This document shows, piece after piece, positions 43,400-53,730 of a DNA stretch of 64,000 nt (position 1 is the stretch's first letter; each line of letters starts with the position of its first letter). The DNA lies in the NCBI GenBank assembly GCA_018902755.1, contig JAHIQI010000038.1, positions 62,001 to 126,000 on the forward strand, read 5' to 3'. The notes under the pieces were generated by a model. That model worked only from the letters and a program-made list of their open reading frames with translations, ran no database searches and was not told the DNA's origin. Source of the stretch: Pseudomonadota bacterium. GTDB taxonomy: Bacteria > Desulfobacterota > Desulfarculia > Desulfarculales > Desulfarculaceae. Both the position numbers and the translations under genes were made by a program.

Positions 43400-43720
43400 A
43401 GTCTAACAGCCGCATAATGCTGGTGTTGTTGGTTGAGGGGCCGCCGTCTTTTATGGAATCAGGGCCGGGGTGGCCCAGGCTTAATCGCGGTGCGGCGTGC
43501 ACCCGTCGTCCGGCAACCGTAACCATGAGGCCTTTTTTCGCCGGCCCCCGGCTTTGGGTTTCATTTTATTCCGGCTCGGTGCCATTGTTCTACCGCCGCT
43601 TTCAAATCAGGGCCGCGCCCCGAGGCCCGGGGCTGCGGCACGCCCGCCGAAATACGGCGGCCATTGTTGATAAATATGCTTAAAGTTTTGCTTTTGTCAA
43701 GCCCATCACCCAAGTAGAGC
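43400..43720 (-). other. lysA leader region without a gene
   Basis: 320 bp between lysA and the upstream lipoprotein gene. It contains hairpins CCGCCG...CGGCGG (about 43648-43664) and GCCCCG-AGGCC-CGGGGC, and no ORF of note. I looked for the conserved elements of a lysine riboswitch and did not find them. Confidence 0.45.
43671..43700 (-). promoter_or_regulatory. Candidate promoter for lysA and the dap genes
   Basis: Minus strand TTGACA (43700-43695), 18-bp spacer, TATTTA (43676-43671). It would give a leader of about 265 nt. Confidence 0.45.
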
Positions 43721-44779
43721 TTAGGGGAGATGCACTATGTCCATCACCTCGCTGAACTGGCTGAGGTTGTCGGCCTCGTCCACCGCTTGCACCCGGTAGT
43801 AGTAGATCTTCTCCGGCTTCACGTTCTTATCGGTGAACACGTTCTCCACCACCAGCGACTCGCTGATCTTGGTCCACTGGCCGCCCTTGGCCTTGCGGTA
43901 CACGTGGTAACCGGCCACATCGCGGTCCGGGCTGGGGGTGTAGCGCAGGTAGATGCCATCCTTGGCGCTGGCTCCGGCCAGATCGCTGGGCGCCGCCGGG
44001 GGCTTCATGTCCTTGGGCGCGGCCTTGGCCCAGTTACTACCCTGGCCCGGCAGGTGCTTGTCCCGGTAGGACCTGGTGGCGAATATCTGATAGGAGTAGT
44101 CCTTGCCGTTGACCACGGTCTGGTCCTTGAGCATGGCCATGGTCAGGGGGCGCTCGTTGAGCTGCTTGGTGCCCTCGGGGCCCTTGCGCACCACCACGTA
44201 GCCGGAGATGTCGGTGAGCTTGTCGCCCTTGGCCGAAACCTTGACCTCTTCCCAGGCCAGGATCACCTCGTTGTCGCCGGAGGTCACCTTCAGGTTAAGG
44301 GGAGCGGCGGCGGGCGCCAGGCGCGGCATGCGCACCAGGGGTGAAGGCTTGCTGACCCGGCCCGAGGCGTCGATCAAGATCACCTGATAAATCGCCTCCA
44401 TGTTCTGGGGAGCCGCTGTGTCCAAATAGGAGAAGCGGCCGCCCTCCATGGGGTCCACCTTGCTCTTGCCCTTTTGCAGGGTGAAGTCGTAGAACTTGCG
44501 CAAGCGGGGCGGGCACGGCGGGCAGGCCGGGTCGCCGGTCAGGGGCAGATAGCCATAGTAGATTTTGATCCCCTCCACCGCCCGGGGCGGGTTGGGCGCG
44601 GCGGGGATGTTGAAGCTGATCAGCATGCCCTCGCCGGTGGGTTTTAGCACCACCTGGGGGGGAGTGGCCGGGATAAGCCGCGAGGAAGGGGTGGGATTGG
44701 ATTTCACCCCGCAAGCAACGGAAAAGACCGCCGCCGAAATAACCAATAGTAGCGCTACTGCTCTGAGCCTTTTGGCCAT
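43721..44779 (-). CDS. Lipoprotein with fibronectin type III-like domains
   Basis: 352 aa. Lipobox FSVACGVKSNPTP (Cys23). The short CG-x-K start resembles the LptM-type small lipoproteins found at this spot near lysA in proteobacteria. Two FN3-like beta domains follow, about 140-240 (LNLKVTSGDNEVILAW...) and 265-350 (PSDLAGASAKDGIYLRYTPSPDRDVAGYHVYRK...YYYRVQAVDEADNLSQFSE). Probably periplasmic and envelope-associated. It overlaps the argH end by 25 bp. Confidence 0.78.
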   Translation of the reverse strand: MAKRLRAVALLLVISAAVFSVACGVKSNPTPSSRLIPATPPQVVLKPTGEGMLISFNIPAAPNPPRAVEGIKIYYGYLPLTGDPACPPCPPRLRKFYDFTLQKGKSKVDPMEGGRFSYLDTAAPQNMEAIYQVILIDASGRVSKPSPLVRMPRLAPAAAPLNLKVTSGDNEVILAWEEVKVSAKGDKLTDISGYVVVRKGPEGTKQLNERPLTMAMLKDQTVVNGKDYSYQIFATRSYRDKHLPGQGSNWAKAAPKDMKPPAAPSDLAGASAKDGIYLRYTPSPDRDVAGYHVYRKAKGGQWTKISESLVVENVFTDKNVKPEKIYYYRVQAVDEADNLSQFSEVMDIVHLP

Positions 44780-46173
44780 AACCGCTTCCTCGCCTCCTTG
44801 AGGGCTGCTTCCACGTTTTGCCGTGAGGTGCCTCCGGGGGATATCCTCCGGTCCACCGCGCGGCCAGGGTCCAGGGCTTGTTTTAACCCGTCATCCAGCT
44901 CAACCTCAAGCCCTTCGCACAAACGGGCGTGATCTTCATCAGTTAGGTCTTCCAGGGTGCACACACGTTCCTCGGCCAAACGCACCGCCTTGCCCGAAAC
45001 CTCGTGAGCCACCCGGAAGGGGACCCCCCTGGCGGCCAGGTAGTCGGCCAGTTCGGTGGCGTTCAAGAACCCGTGGCGCACCGCCATTTCCATGCGCTCG
45101 GCGTGCACGTGCATGGTCTCGATCATGGGGGCCATGACCAGCAGGCTGTCCAGGACGGTGTCAAAGGCGTCGAACACCGGCTCTTTGTCCTCCTGCAGGT
45201 CCTTGTTGTAGGCCAGGGGCAGGCCCTTGAGCACGGTGAGAAGGCTTATGAGATCGCCCAGCACCCGCCCGGTCTTGCCCCGCACCAACTCGGCGGCGTC
45301 GGGGTTTTTCTTCTGGGGCATTATGGAGCTGCCGGTGGCAAAGGCGTCGCTCAGGGAGATGAAGCCGAACTCCATGGAGGACCACAGCACCAGCTCCTCG
45401 GCCAAACGGCTCAGATGCACCTGGACCAGGCTCAGGGTGAACAGGAACTCGGCCGCGAAGTCGCGGTCGCTCACCGCGTCCAGGGAGTTGGCGAACACCC
45501 CGGTGAAGCCCAGCTCGTCGGCCACCGACGCCGGGTCCAGGGCGAAGCTGGTGCCCGCCAGGGCGGCCGCGCCCAGGGGCAGCACCGAGACGCGCCCCAG
45601 GCAGTCGGCCAGGCGGGCCCGGTCGCGCCAGGCCATCTCCACGTAGGCCAACAGGTGGTGCGACAAGAGCACCGGCTGGGCCCGCTGGAGGTGGGTGTAG
45701 CCGGGCATGATCACCCCGAGGTGCTCCTCGGCCCGGCCCACCAAAGCCCGCTGGAAGTTCAGCAGCGCCGCGTCGATCTCACGGCAGGCGTCCATGACCC
45801 ACAGGCGCAGGTCGGTGGCCACCTGGTCGTTGCGCGAACGGGCGGTGTGCAGGCGTCCGGCGGCGTCGCCGATGATTTCCTTGAGGCGCATCTCCACGTG
45901 GGTGTGAATGTCCTCCAGGGAATCGGACCACTCCATCTTGTGGCCCTCGATCTCCGCCCTCACCTGGTCCAAGCCAACGATGATCTTCTCGGCGTCATGG
46001 GCGCTCAGGATGCCTTGGCGGGCCAGCATGGCCGCGTGGGCCTGGGAGCCCCGCACGTCCTGCAAATACAGGCGCTTGTCCACCCCGATGGAGGCGTTGA
46101 TGCGCTCCATGAACTCGTGGGGGCCCTGGCCGAAGCGGCCGCCCCAGAGTCTTTTGCCCTTGCTCTCGCTCAT
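44755..46173 (-). CDS. argH: Argininosuccinate lyase
   Basis: 472 aa fumarase-superfamily enzyme. Signature GSSIMPQKKNPDAAELVRGK with the catalytic Ser loop, and HTARSRNDQVATDLRLW and GYTHLQRAQPV for substrate and catalytic His. Last step of arginine synthesis, downstream of argG by 11 bp. Confidence 0.95.
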   Translation of the reverse strand: MSESKGKRLWGGRFGQGPHEFMERINASIGVDKRLYLQDVRGSQAHAAMLARQGILSAHDAEKIIVGLDQVRAEIEGHKMEWSDSLEDIHTHVEMRLKEIIGDAAGRLHTARSRNDQVATDLRLWVMDACREIDAALLNFQRALVGRAEEHLGVIMPGYTHLQRAQPVLLSHHLLAYVEMAWRDRARLADCLGRVSVLPLGAAALAGTSFALDPASVADELGFTGVFANSLDAVSDRDFAAEFLFTLSLVQVHLSRLAEELVLWSSMEFGFISLSDAFATGSSIMPQKKNPDAAELVRGKTGRVLGDLISLLTVLKGLPLAYNKDLQEDKEPVFDAFDTVLDSLLVMAPMIETMHVHAERMEMAVRHGFLNATELADYLAARGVPFRVAHEVSGKAVRLAEERVCTLEDLTDEDHARLCEGLEVELDDGLKQALDPGRAVDRRISPGGTSRQNVEAALKEARKRLWPKGSEQ

Positions 46174-46184
46174 GAACCGGCCGG

Positions 46185-47399
<1,215 letters not shown>

Positions 47400-47404
47400 G
47401 GCTT

Positions 47405-48334
47405 TCAACTCACTTGCGGAGCCAGGAGGGCTTCCATAATGGCTTTTTGCATGTGCAGACGGTTTTCCGCCTGGTCCCAAACCACCGATTGGGGGCCTTC
47501 CAAGACTTCTTCGCTGATTTCCTCGCCCCGGTGGGCGGGTAGACAATGTAGCACAATGGCCGCGGGATCGGCCAGGGACAACAACCCCGCGTCCAGGGTA
47601 AATCCTTCAAATGCCCGGCGCCGTTCGCCGGCCTGATCCTCCTGGCCCATGGAGGCCCATACATCGGTGTTCACCACCTGGGCCCCGGCGATGGCCTCGC
47701 GGGGATCATGGGTCAAGGTTATCTGCGCCCCCTGCTCTCGCGCATAGGCCACGATATCCTCGTGGGGCATGAAATCCGGCGGGCAGGCCAGGCGCAGCTC
47801 CAATTGCAGGGCAGCGGCGGCCTCCAGCCAGGAATGGGCCATGTTGTTGCCGTCGCCCAGCCAGGCATAGGTGAAACCTTCCAGACGGCCCAGATGCTCC
47901 TGCACGGTCAGCAAGTCGCTGAGCACCTGGCAGGGGTGGTAGCGGTCGGTGAGCGCGTTGATCACCGGCACGCTGCCCCAGTGGGCCAGGTCCTTGACCA
48001 CGTTTTGGCCGAAGGTGCGCACCACCATGGCGTCCACGTAGCGGCTCATCACCCGGGCGGTGTCCTTCAAGGGCTCGTCGCGGCCCAGTTGGCTGTCCCG
48101 GGAAGTCATGAACAGAGGCTTGCCGCCCAACTGGGCCACGCCCACTTCAAAAGAGACCCTGGTACGGGTGGATGGCTTGTCGAAGATGAGGGCCACGCTC
48201 TTGCCGGCCAGGGACTTTTGGTGCCCCCCGCCTTTCAAGGCGGCCTTCAGTTCGGCGGCCCGCCGCACCAAGTCCCGGATCTCCGAGGAGTCCAGGTCTC
48301 TAATCGTTAGCAAGTGTCTGGTCTTAAGTTGCAT
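47405..48334 (-). CDS. argF: Ornithine carbamoyltransferase
   Basis: 309 aa from ATG 48334; GTG 48346 is an alternative start four codons earlier, and neither has a good ribosome site. Carbamoyl phosphate site DKPSTRTRVSFEVG, ornithine/phosphate site ALTDRYHPCQVLSDL, and catalytic HCLPAHRGEEI with its Cys. Makes citrulline. Confidence 0.95.
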   Translation of the reverse strand: MQLKTRHLLTIRDLDSSEIRDLVRRAAELKAALKGGGHQKSLAGKSVALIFDKPSTRTRVSFEVGVAQLGGKPLFMTSRDSQLGRDEPLKDTARVMSRYVDAMVVRTFGQNVVKDLAHWGSVPVINALTDRYHPCQVLSDLLTVQEHLGRLEGFTYAWLGDGNNMAHSWLEAAAALQLELRLACPPDFMPHEDIVAYAREQGAQITLTHDPREAIAGAQVVNTDVWASMGQEDQAGERRRAFEGFTLDAGLLSLADPAAIVLHCLPAHRGEEISEEVLEGPQSVVWDQAENRLHMQKAIMEALLAPQVS

Positions 48335-48384
48335 TTTTAAGATCACTTATTAGGTTTAGCCGCGGTCCGGCGTGTTGGTCTTGC

Positions 48385-49566
48385 TCAGCAATCGGCCAGC
48401 GCCTGGTCCAGGGCCGCCACCAATCCGTCGATGTCTCCACTGTTCACCACCAAAGGCGGCGCAAAGCGGATCACCGTATCCTGAGCGGCACCCACAATGT
48501 AGCCCATATCCCTCAGCCGGGCCACCAGGGGGCCGGCCGCCTGGTTCAAGGCCAGGCCCAGCAGCAGGCCCAGACCGCGCACATCGAGGACCACCTCGGT
48601 GTACTTGGCGGCCAGGCCCTCCAACTGGGTTTTGAAATACAGACCGATTTTCTCGGCGTGCTCCACCAACCCGCCGTTGATCAGTTGGTCCAGCACCACC
48701 CCGGAAGCGGCCATGACCACCGGACCGGCCCCAAAGGTGGTGGCGTGGGAGCCGGGGCCGAACATGGCGGCAGCCTCGGCGTCGGCCAAGACCGCCCCGG
48801 CGGGCAGGCCATTGGCCAGGGCCTTGGCCAGGGTCATCACATGAGGCTTCACCCCGAAGTGCTCGTGGGCAAACAGCTTGCCGGTGCGGCCCAGGCCGGT
48901 CTGCACCTCGTCGAACATGAGCAGGGCCCCGTGGCTGTCGCACAACTCGCGCAGGCCGGACAGATAGCCTTCCGGGGGCACCACCACCCCGCCCTCACCC
49001 AACACCGGCTCCACCAGAACGGCGCATACGTCGTCGTCCCAGGCGGCCTTCACCGCCTCAAGATCGCCGTAGGGCACATGCTTGAAGCGGGGCACCAGGG
49101 GGTCGTAACCCTTCTGGATCTTTTCCTGGCCGGTGGCCGAAAGGGTGCCCAGGGTCCGGCCGTGGAAGGAGCGCTCCATGGTGATGATGGTGAAGGCCCC
49201 GTTCATCTTCTCCTTGCCCCACAAGCGAGCCAGCTTTAGGGCTCCCTCATTGGCCTCGGCCCCTGAGTTGCAGAAGAACACCTTGTCGGCAAAGGAATTC
49301 TCCACTAAAAGCTCGGCCACCTTGGCCTGGGGCTCGGTGTAGTAAAGGTTGCTCACGTGCACCAGCTTGGCCGCCTGCTGGCAGATGGCCTTGGTCACTT
49401 CGGGGTGGGCGTGCCCCAGGTTCACCACCGCGATGCCCGCCAAAAAGTCGGTGTATTGGTTGCCCTGATGGTCCCAAAGCTGGCAGCCCTCACCCTGCAC
49501 AAAGGTGATGGGGGCCCGGCCGTAGGTGTTCATCACGTATTTATCGATAAGTTTTGCCGCGTCCAT
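48385..49566 (-). CDS. argD: Acetylornithine aminotransferase
   Basis: 393 aa class III PLP aminotransferase. FCNSGAEANEGALKLAR, FDEVQTGLGRTGKLFA, and the PLP Lys in VMTLAKALANGLPAG. ATG has AGGAGC upstream. Neighbours fix the arginine role, though such enzymes can also serve in lysine synthesis. 142 bp separate it from argB. Confidence 0.94.
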   Translation of the reverse strand: MDAAKLIDKYVMNTYGRAPITFVQGEGCQLWDHQGNQYTDFLAGIAVVNLGHAHPEVTKAICQQAAKLVHVSNLYYTEPQAKVAELLVENSFADKVFFCNSGAEANEGALKLARLWGKEKMNGAFTIITMERSFHGRTLGTLSATGQEKIQKGYDPLVPRFKHVPYGDLEAVKAAWDDDVCAVLVEPVLGEGGVVVPPEGYLSGLRELCDSHGALLMFDEVQTGLGRTGKLFAHEHFGVKPHVMTLAKALANGLPAGAVLADAEAAAMFGPGSHATTFGAGPVVMAASGVVLDQLINGGLVEHAEKIGLYFKTQLEGLAAKYTEVVLDVRGLGLLLGLALNQAAGPLVARLRDMGYIVGAAQDTVIRFAPPLVVNSGDIDGLVAALDQALADC

Positions 49567-49708
49567 ATCTAGCTCCTGATCTGCAAACGAGTTCTTTTAC
49601 CTAATGCTTCCACAGGATCGCGGCCTTATCGTCGTTTTCTATTCATCAGAATTAATTCCCACCCGTGACTTATGATACCGGCTTTTGCGCTTGCGATGCC
49701 CGGTGGCC

Positions 49709-50602
49709 TCAGCGGGCGCTGAACACCGTGCCCACCCCTTGGTCGGTGAAGACCTCCAAGAGCAGCGCGTTGGGCACCCGGCCGTCGACGATGTGGGCCC
49801 TCTCCACCCCGGCCTCCAGGGCGTCCAGGCAGCAGCCCACCTTGGGGATCATGCCTCCGGCGATGACCCCGCTCTTTTTTAGCTCCTCGGCCTTGGCCGC
49901 GGTCATGGAGCTGATGAGCTTGCCCTCGCCGTCCAAAACGCCGGGAGTGTCGGTCATCATGATCAGCTTGGCTACCCGCAGGCGGCTGGCCACCGCCGCG
50001 GCCACCAGGTCGGCGTTGATGTTGAACGACTCGCCATCCGGCCCCACCCCCACCGGGGCGATCACCGGGATGAAGTTGCCGTGCTCCAGGGCGTGCAGCA
50101 CCTGGGCGTCCACCGCCTCCACCTGGCCCACCAGGCCCAGGTCGATGATCTCCGGCGGCTGGTCCGCGGGCAGGCCCTTGCGGGTCATATGCATCTTGGA
50201 GGCCTTGATCAGGCCGCCGTCGTGGCCGTTTAGCCCCACCGCCCGGCCGCCGTGCTTGTTGATCAGCCCCACGATAGAGGCGTTGACCTGGCCGACCAGG
50301 ACCATCTGCACCACGTCCATGACCTCGGGGCTGGTGACGCGCATGCCGTCGATGAACTCGCAGGCGATGTCCAGGCGCTTTAGCAGCTGGCCTATCTGGG
50401 GCCCGCCGCCGTGCACCACCACCGGGTATATGCCCACTGCCCTGAGCAGGATCACGTTCAGGGCGAAGCTCTCCTTGAGGGCCTCGTCCACCATGGCGTG
50501 GCCGCCGTATTTGACCACCACGGTCTGCCCGGCGAACCGCCGGATGTAGGGCAGCGCCTCGATGAGGGTCTGGGCGGTGATTTTGGGGTCTATGGAAGCC
50601 AT
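49709..50602 (-). CDS. argB: Acetylglutamate kinase
   Basis: 297 aa amino-acid kinase. VVKYGGHAMVDEALKESFA (phosphate loop), VVVHGGGPQIGQLL, and the nucleotide-site segment KLIMMTDTPGVLDGEGKLI. Commits N-acetylglutamate to arginine and is often feedback-inhibited. It starts 10 bp after hslU with AAGAG as a modest ribosome site. Confidence 0.95.
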   Translation of the reverse strand: MASIDPKITAQTLIEALPYIRRFAGQTVVVKYGGHAMVDEALKESFALNVILLRAVGIYPVVVHGGGPQIGQLLKRLDIACEFIDGMRVTSPEVMDVVQMVLVGQVNASIVGLINKHGGRAVGLNGHDGGLIKASKMHMTRKGLPADQPPEIIDLGLVGQVEAVDAQVLHALEHGNFIPVIAPVGVGPDGESFNINADLVAAAVASRLRVAKLIMMTDTPGVLDGEGKLISSMTAAKAEELKKSGVIAGGMIPKVGCCLDALEAGVERAHIVDGRVPNALLLEVFTDQGVGTVFSAR

Positions 50603-50612
50603 GTTTCTCTTC

Positions 50613-51980
50613 CTACAAGATATAGCGGCTCAAATCCCGGTCCGTGCTTATGTCGGCCAAGCGTTGCTTCACGTAATCCGCGTCGATCTTGAGCGTCACG
50701 CCGTCCATGCTGGGAGCCTCGAAGGACACCTCCTCCAGCAGGCGCTCCATGACCGTGTGCAAACGCCTGGCCCCGATGTTCTCGGTGGACAGGTTCACCC
50801 GGCTGGCGATCTCGGCCAGCTCCCGGATGGCCTCGGAGGTGAAGTCCAGGGTCAGGCCCTCGGTCTTCATCAGCTCCTCGTACTGGCGAATCAGCGCGTT
50901 CTCTGGCTCGGTGAGGATGCGCACGAAGTCGTCGGCGCTCAGGGCGTTCAGCTCCACCCGTATGGGGAAGCGCCCCTGCAGCTCGGGCACCAGGTCGCTG
51001 GGCTTGGCCACGTGGAAGGCCCCGGCGGCGATGAACAAGATATGGTCGGTCTTGACCATGCCGTACTTGGTGGTCACCGTGGAGCCCTCCACCAGGGGCA
51101 GCAGGTCGCGCTGCACGCCTTCGCGGCTCACGTCCGGGCCGTGGCCCGACTCCCGGCCCGCGATCTTGTCGATCTCGTCCAGGAAGATGATGCCCTCCTG
51201 CTCCACCTTGGACATGGCCTCGCTGACCACCCGGTCCATGTCGATGAGCCGCCCGGCCTCCTCGTTGGTGAGCAGCTCCAGGGCCTCGGGCACCTTCACC
51301 TTGCGGCGCTTGGTCTGCTGGGGGAACATGCCGCCCAGCATGTCCTTGAGGTTCATGCCCATCTCTTCCATGCCCCCGGCAGAGAATATCTCCACCATGG
51401 GCGTGGGCCCCTGGGATTGCACCTCCAGGTCCACGTAGCGCTCGTTGAGCTTGCCGTCGTGCAGCAGGCGGCGCAGCTTGCTGCGGGTGGGGTTGATATC
51501 CTCGTCGGCCCGCACCACCTCCAGGCGGCCAGCGTCATCCTCGCCCTTGTCGTCGCCAGCCCGCCTGGGCGGCAGCAGGATGTCCAGCAGGCGCTCCTCG
51601 GCCAGCTCCCTGGCCTTGGCCCGCACCGTCTCGTGCTCCGCCGCCTTGACCATGTTGATGGACAACTCGGCCAGATCGCGGATCATGGACTCCACGTCGC
51701 GGCCCACGTAGCCCACCTCGGTGAACTTGGATGCCTCAATCTTGAGAAAGGGCGCATCGGCCAAGCGGGCCAGCCGCCGGGCTATCTCGGTCTTGCCCAC
51801 CCCGGTGGGGCCGATCATGATGATGTTTTTGGGCGCTATCTCGTCGCGCAGGTGCTCGGGCACCTGCCGCCTGCGCCAGCGGTTGCGCAAGGCGATGGCC
51901 ACGCAGCGCTTGGCGTCGTGTTGGCCGATGACGTACTTGTCCAGTTCGGCCACGGTCTCTCTGGGGGTCAGGGTTGCCAT
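50613..51980 (-). CDS. hslU: HslU (ClpY) ATPase of the HslUV protease
   Basis: 455 aa AAA+ unfoldase. Walker A MIGPTGVGKTEIARRLA, pore region EVGYVGRDVESMIRDL, Walker B IIFLDEIDKIA, and a C-terminal tail ending DLSRYIL, which docks into HslV. The start codon directly abuts the hslV stop. Confidence 0.96.
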   Translation of the reverse strand: MATLTPRETVAELDKYVIGQHDAKRCVAIALRNRWRRRQVPEHLRDEIAPKNIIMIGPTGVGKTEIARRLARLADAPFLKIEASKFTEVGYVGRDVESMIRDLAELSINMVKAAEHETVRAKARELAEERLLDILLPPRRAGDDKGEDDAGRLEVVRADEDINPTRSKLRRLLHDGKLNERYVDLEVQSQGPTPMVEIFSAGGMEEMGMNLKDMLGGMFPQQTKRRKVKVPEALELLTNEEAGRLIDMDRVVSEAMSKVEQEGIIFLDEIDKIAGRESGHGPDVSREGVQRDLLPLVEGSTVTTKYGMVKTDHILFIAAGAFHVAKPSDLVPELQGRFPIRVELNALSADDFVRILTEPENALIRQYEELMKTEGLTLDFTSEAIRELAEIASRVNLSTENIGARRLHTVMERLLEEVSFEAPSMDGVTLKIDADYVKQRLADISTDRDLSRYIL

Positions 51981-52520
51981 TTATAGGCTCTCCACCTTCA
52001 CTTGGTGGTTGGTGTAAATGCAGATGTCCGCCGCGATGCGCATGGCCTCGCGGGCGATCTCCTCGGGGCCCAGGGTGGTGTTCTTGACCAAGGCCCGTGC
52101 CGCGGCCAGGGCGAAGGGCCCGCCCGAACCGATGGCCGCTATGCCCTCCTCCGGATCGATCACGTCACCCGAGCCGGAGATGATCAAGAGCTTCTCCTTG
52201 TCCGCGGCCAACAGCAGGGCTTCGAGCTGCCTGAGCACCTTGTCGGTGCGCCAGTCCTTGGCCAACTCCACGGCGGCACGGGTCAGGTTGCCGGCGTAGG
52301 CCTCCAGCTTGCTCTCCAAACGCTCGAACAGGGTGAAGGCGTCGGCCGTGGCCCCGGCGAACCCGGCCAAAACCTGGTCGTGATACAGCCTCCGCAGCTT
52401 GTTGGCGGTGGCCTTCATCACCGTGTTGCCCAAGGTCACCTGGCCGTCGGCGGCCATGACCACCCCACCGCCGTGCATGATGGCCAATACCGTGGTGCCG
52501 CGCATTTGGGGATCGGGCAT
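51981..52520 (-). CDS. hslV: HslV (ClpQ) peptidase
   Basis: 179 aa proteasome-beta-like protease. MRGTTVLAIMHGG contains the N-terminal Thr nucleophile exposed after processing. GDGQVT-type loop appears as AADGQVTLGNTVMK, and FAGATADAFTLFERLE follows. Forms dodecamers capped by HslU. It directly follows xerC with no gap. Confidence 0.96.
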   Translation of the reverse strand: MPDPQMRGTTVLAIMHGGGVVMAADGQVTLGNTVMKATANKLRRLYHDQVLAGFAGATADAFTLFERLESKLEAYAGNLTRAAVELAKDWRTDKVLRQLEALLLAADKEKLLIISGSGDVIDPEEGIAAIGSGGPFALAAARALVKNTTLGPEEIAREAMRIAADICIYTNHQVKVESL

Positions 52521-53465
52521 TTACTTGTCCTCCTCGCCTGCCTCGTGGACCCTGGGATGGGCCTGGTCGTAGACCTTGAGCAGGTGGTCCACCGTGAGGT
52601 GGGTGTATTTTTGAGTCGTGCTGAGGCTCTTGTGCCCCAGCATCTCCTGCACCGACCTCAGGTCCGCCCCGCCCTCCAGGAGGTGGGTGGCCATGGCGTG
52701 GCGCAGGGCGTGCGGGCTCAGCTTGCGCCCGGCGCTCAGCTCGCCCGCGAAACGGGCCACCAGGCGCTGCACGCTGCGCTGGGTGATGCGCCCACCCTTT
52801 TGGTTCAGGAACAGGGCCTCCTGCTCCTCGCCCCGGGGGGCCAGCTCGGCCCGCGAGGCCAGATAATCCTTGAGGGCGTCCATGGCCCGGCCGCCCACCG
52901 GCACCCAGCGCTCCCGGCCGCCCTTGCCGTCCACCACCCGAGCCAGGGCCAGGTCCAGGCGAAGGTGCCCGGTGTCCAGGCCGACCAGCTCGCTGACCCG
53001 CAGGCCGCTGGAGTACATCAGCTCCAGCATGGCCATGTCCCGGAGCGCCGCCGCCCGCTGGGTGGAGGACAGCTCCTTGCCGTCCATCTCCCGCGCCGGG
53101 CCTTGCACCAGGTGAAAAGCCTCGTCCACGCTCAGACGAGGCGGCAGGTGGCGGCCCTGGCGGGGCGGCTTCACCTGCCGGGCCGGGTTGGCGGCTATCT
53201 CTTCCCGGCTCAGCAAAAAATCAAAGAACTTCCTAAGGCTCATGAGCTTGCGGGCCATGGTGGAACGCTTCTTGGTCTTTAGCCCCTGGGCCATCCAGGC
53301 CAAGACATCGTTCTCACCCACCGAGGGCCAGTCCCACCCGGGCCGGGACGCGTCCAAAAAAGCCGCGAACTCGCTCACGTCGCGCCGGTAGGCCGCGCTG
53401 GTAAGCGCCGCCGCCCCCGCTCCCTCGGCCAGGTAGCTTTCAAAGCCTTTCAGCCGGTTTTCCAC
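52521..53465 (-). CDS. xerC: Tyrosine recombinase XerC
   Basis: 314 aa. N-terminal SAM-like DNA-binding domain and a C-terminal catalytic domain with a complete active site: Arg156, Lys181, His252, Arg255, His278 and Tyr287. Resolves chromosome dimers at dif with XerD. GTG start. The xerC-hslV-hslU order is a known conserved cluster (codV in Bacillus), which supports XerC over a phage integrase. Confidence 0.92.
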   Translation of the reverse strand: MENRLKGFESYLAEGAGAAALTSAAYRRDVSEFAAFLDASRPGWDWPSVGENDVLAWMAQGLKTKKRSTMARKLMSLRKFFDFLLSREEIAANPARQVKPPRQGRHLPPRLSVDEAFHLVQGPAREMDGKELSSTQRAAALRDMAMLELMYSSGLRVSELVGLDTGHLRLDLALARVVDGKGGRERWVPVGGRAMDALKDYLASRAELAPRGEEQEALFLNQKGGRITQRSVQRLVARFAGELSAGRKLSPHALRHAMATHLLEGGADLRSVQEMLGHKSLSTTQKYTHLTVDHLLKVYDQAHPRVHEAGEEDK

Positions 53466-53536
53466 CTTGCTGCCCGCTCGCCTCCTTTTGCCGCCCCAGG
53501 ACCCCTAAGCCGTTGGGCTGCAATATGAAAAACAAT

Positions 53537-53564
53537 ATCATATCGCTCCGGGACGGGGAATCAA
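53537..53564 (-). promoter_or_regulatory. Candidate promoter of the xerC-hslVU-arg strand
   Basis: Minus strand TTGATT (53564-53559), 16-bp spacer, TATGAT (53542-53537). Predicted start is about 65 bases before xerC. Confidence 0.55.
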
Positions 53565-53642
53565 GTCCAAAGAATTTTTGCCTCGCCTCCCCGCCGTGGC
53601 CTGATGGTTTATAAAATAGTTGGGCCACCTATAAGCAAAGAC

Positions 53643-53671
53643 TTGACTATCTCAGAACGCTTAGTTAATTT
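53643..53671 (+). promoter_or_regulatory. Candidate promoter of the EF-G-like gene
   Basis: TTGACT (53643-53648), 17-bp spacer, TAATTT (53666-53671), about 55 bases before the ATG. Confidence 0.45.
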
Positions 53672-53730
53672 TGGCCGTTACATTCCACTTTTATCGGCAT
53701 ACTTACCTCTTGCAGCTTTTAGGAGCCGAC

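Noticed and set aside
43400..43720. Lysine riboswitch upstream of lysA
   Set aside because: The conserved L-box sequences could not be found; only generic hairpins.
49567..49708. ArgR box at GAATTAATTC in the argB-argD gap
   Set aside because: The palindrome has a 2-bp centre, whereas ArgR half-sites have a 4-bp centre, and no second box is adjacent.
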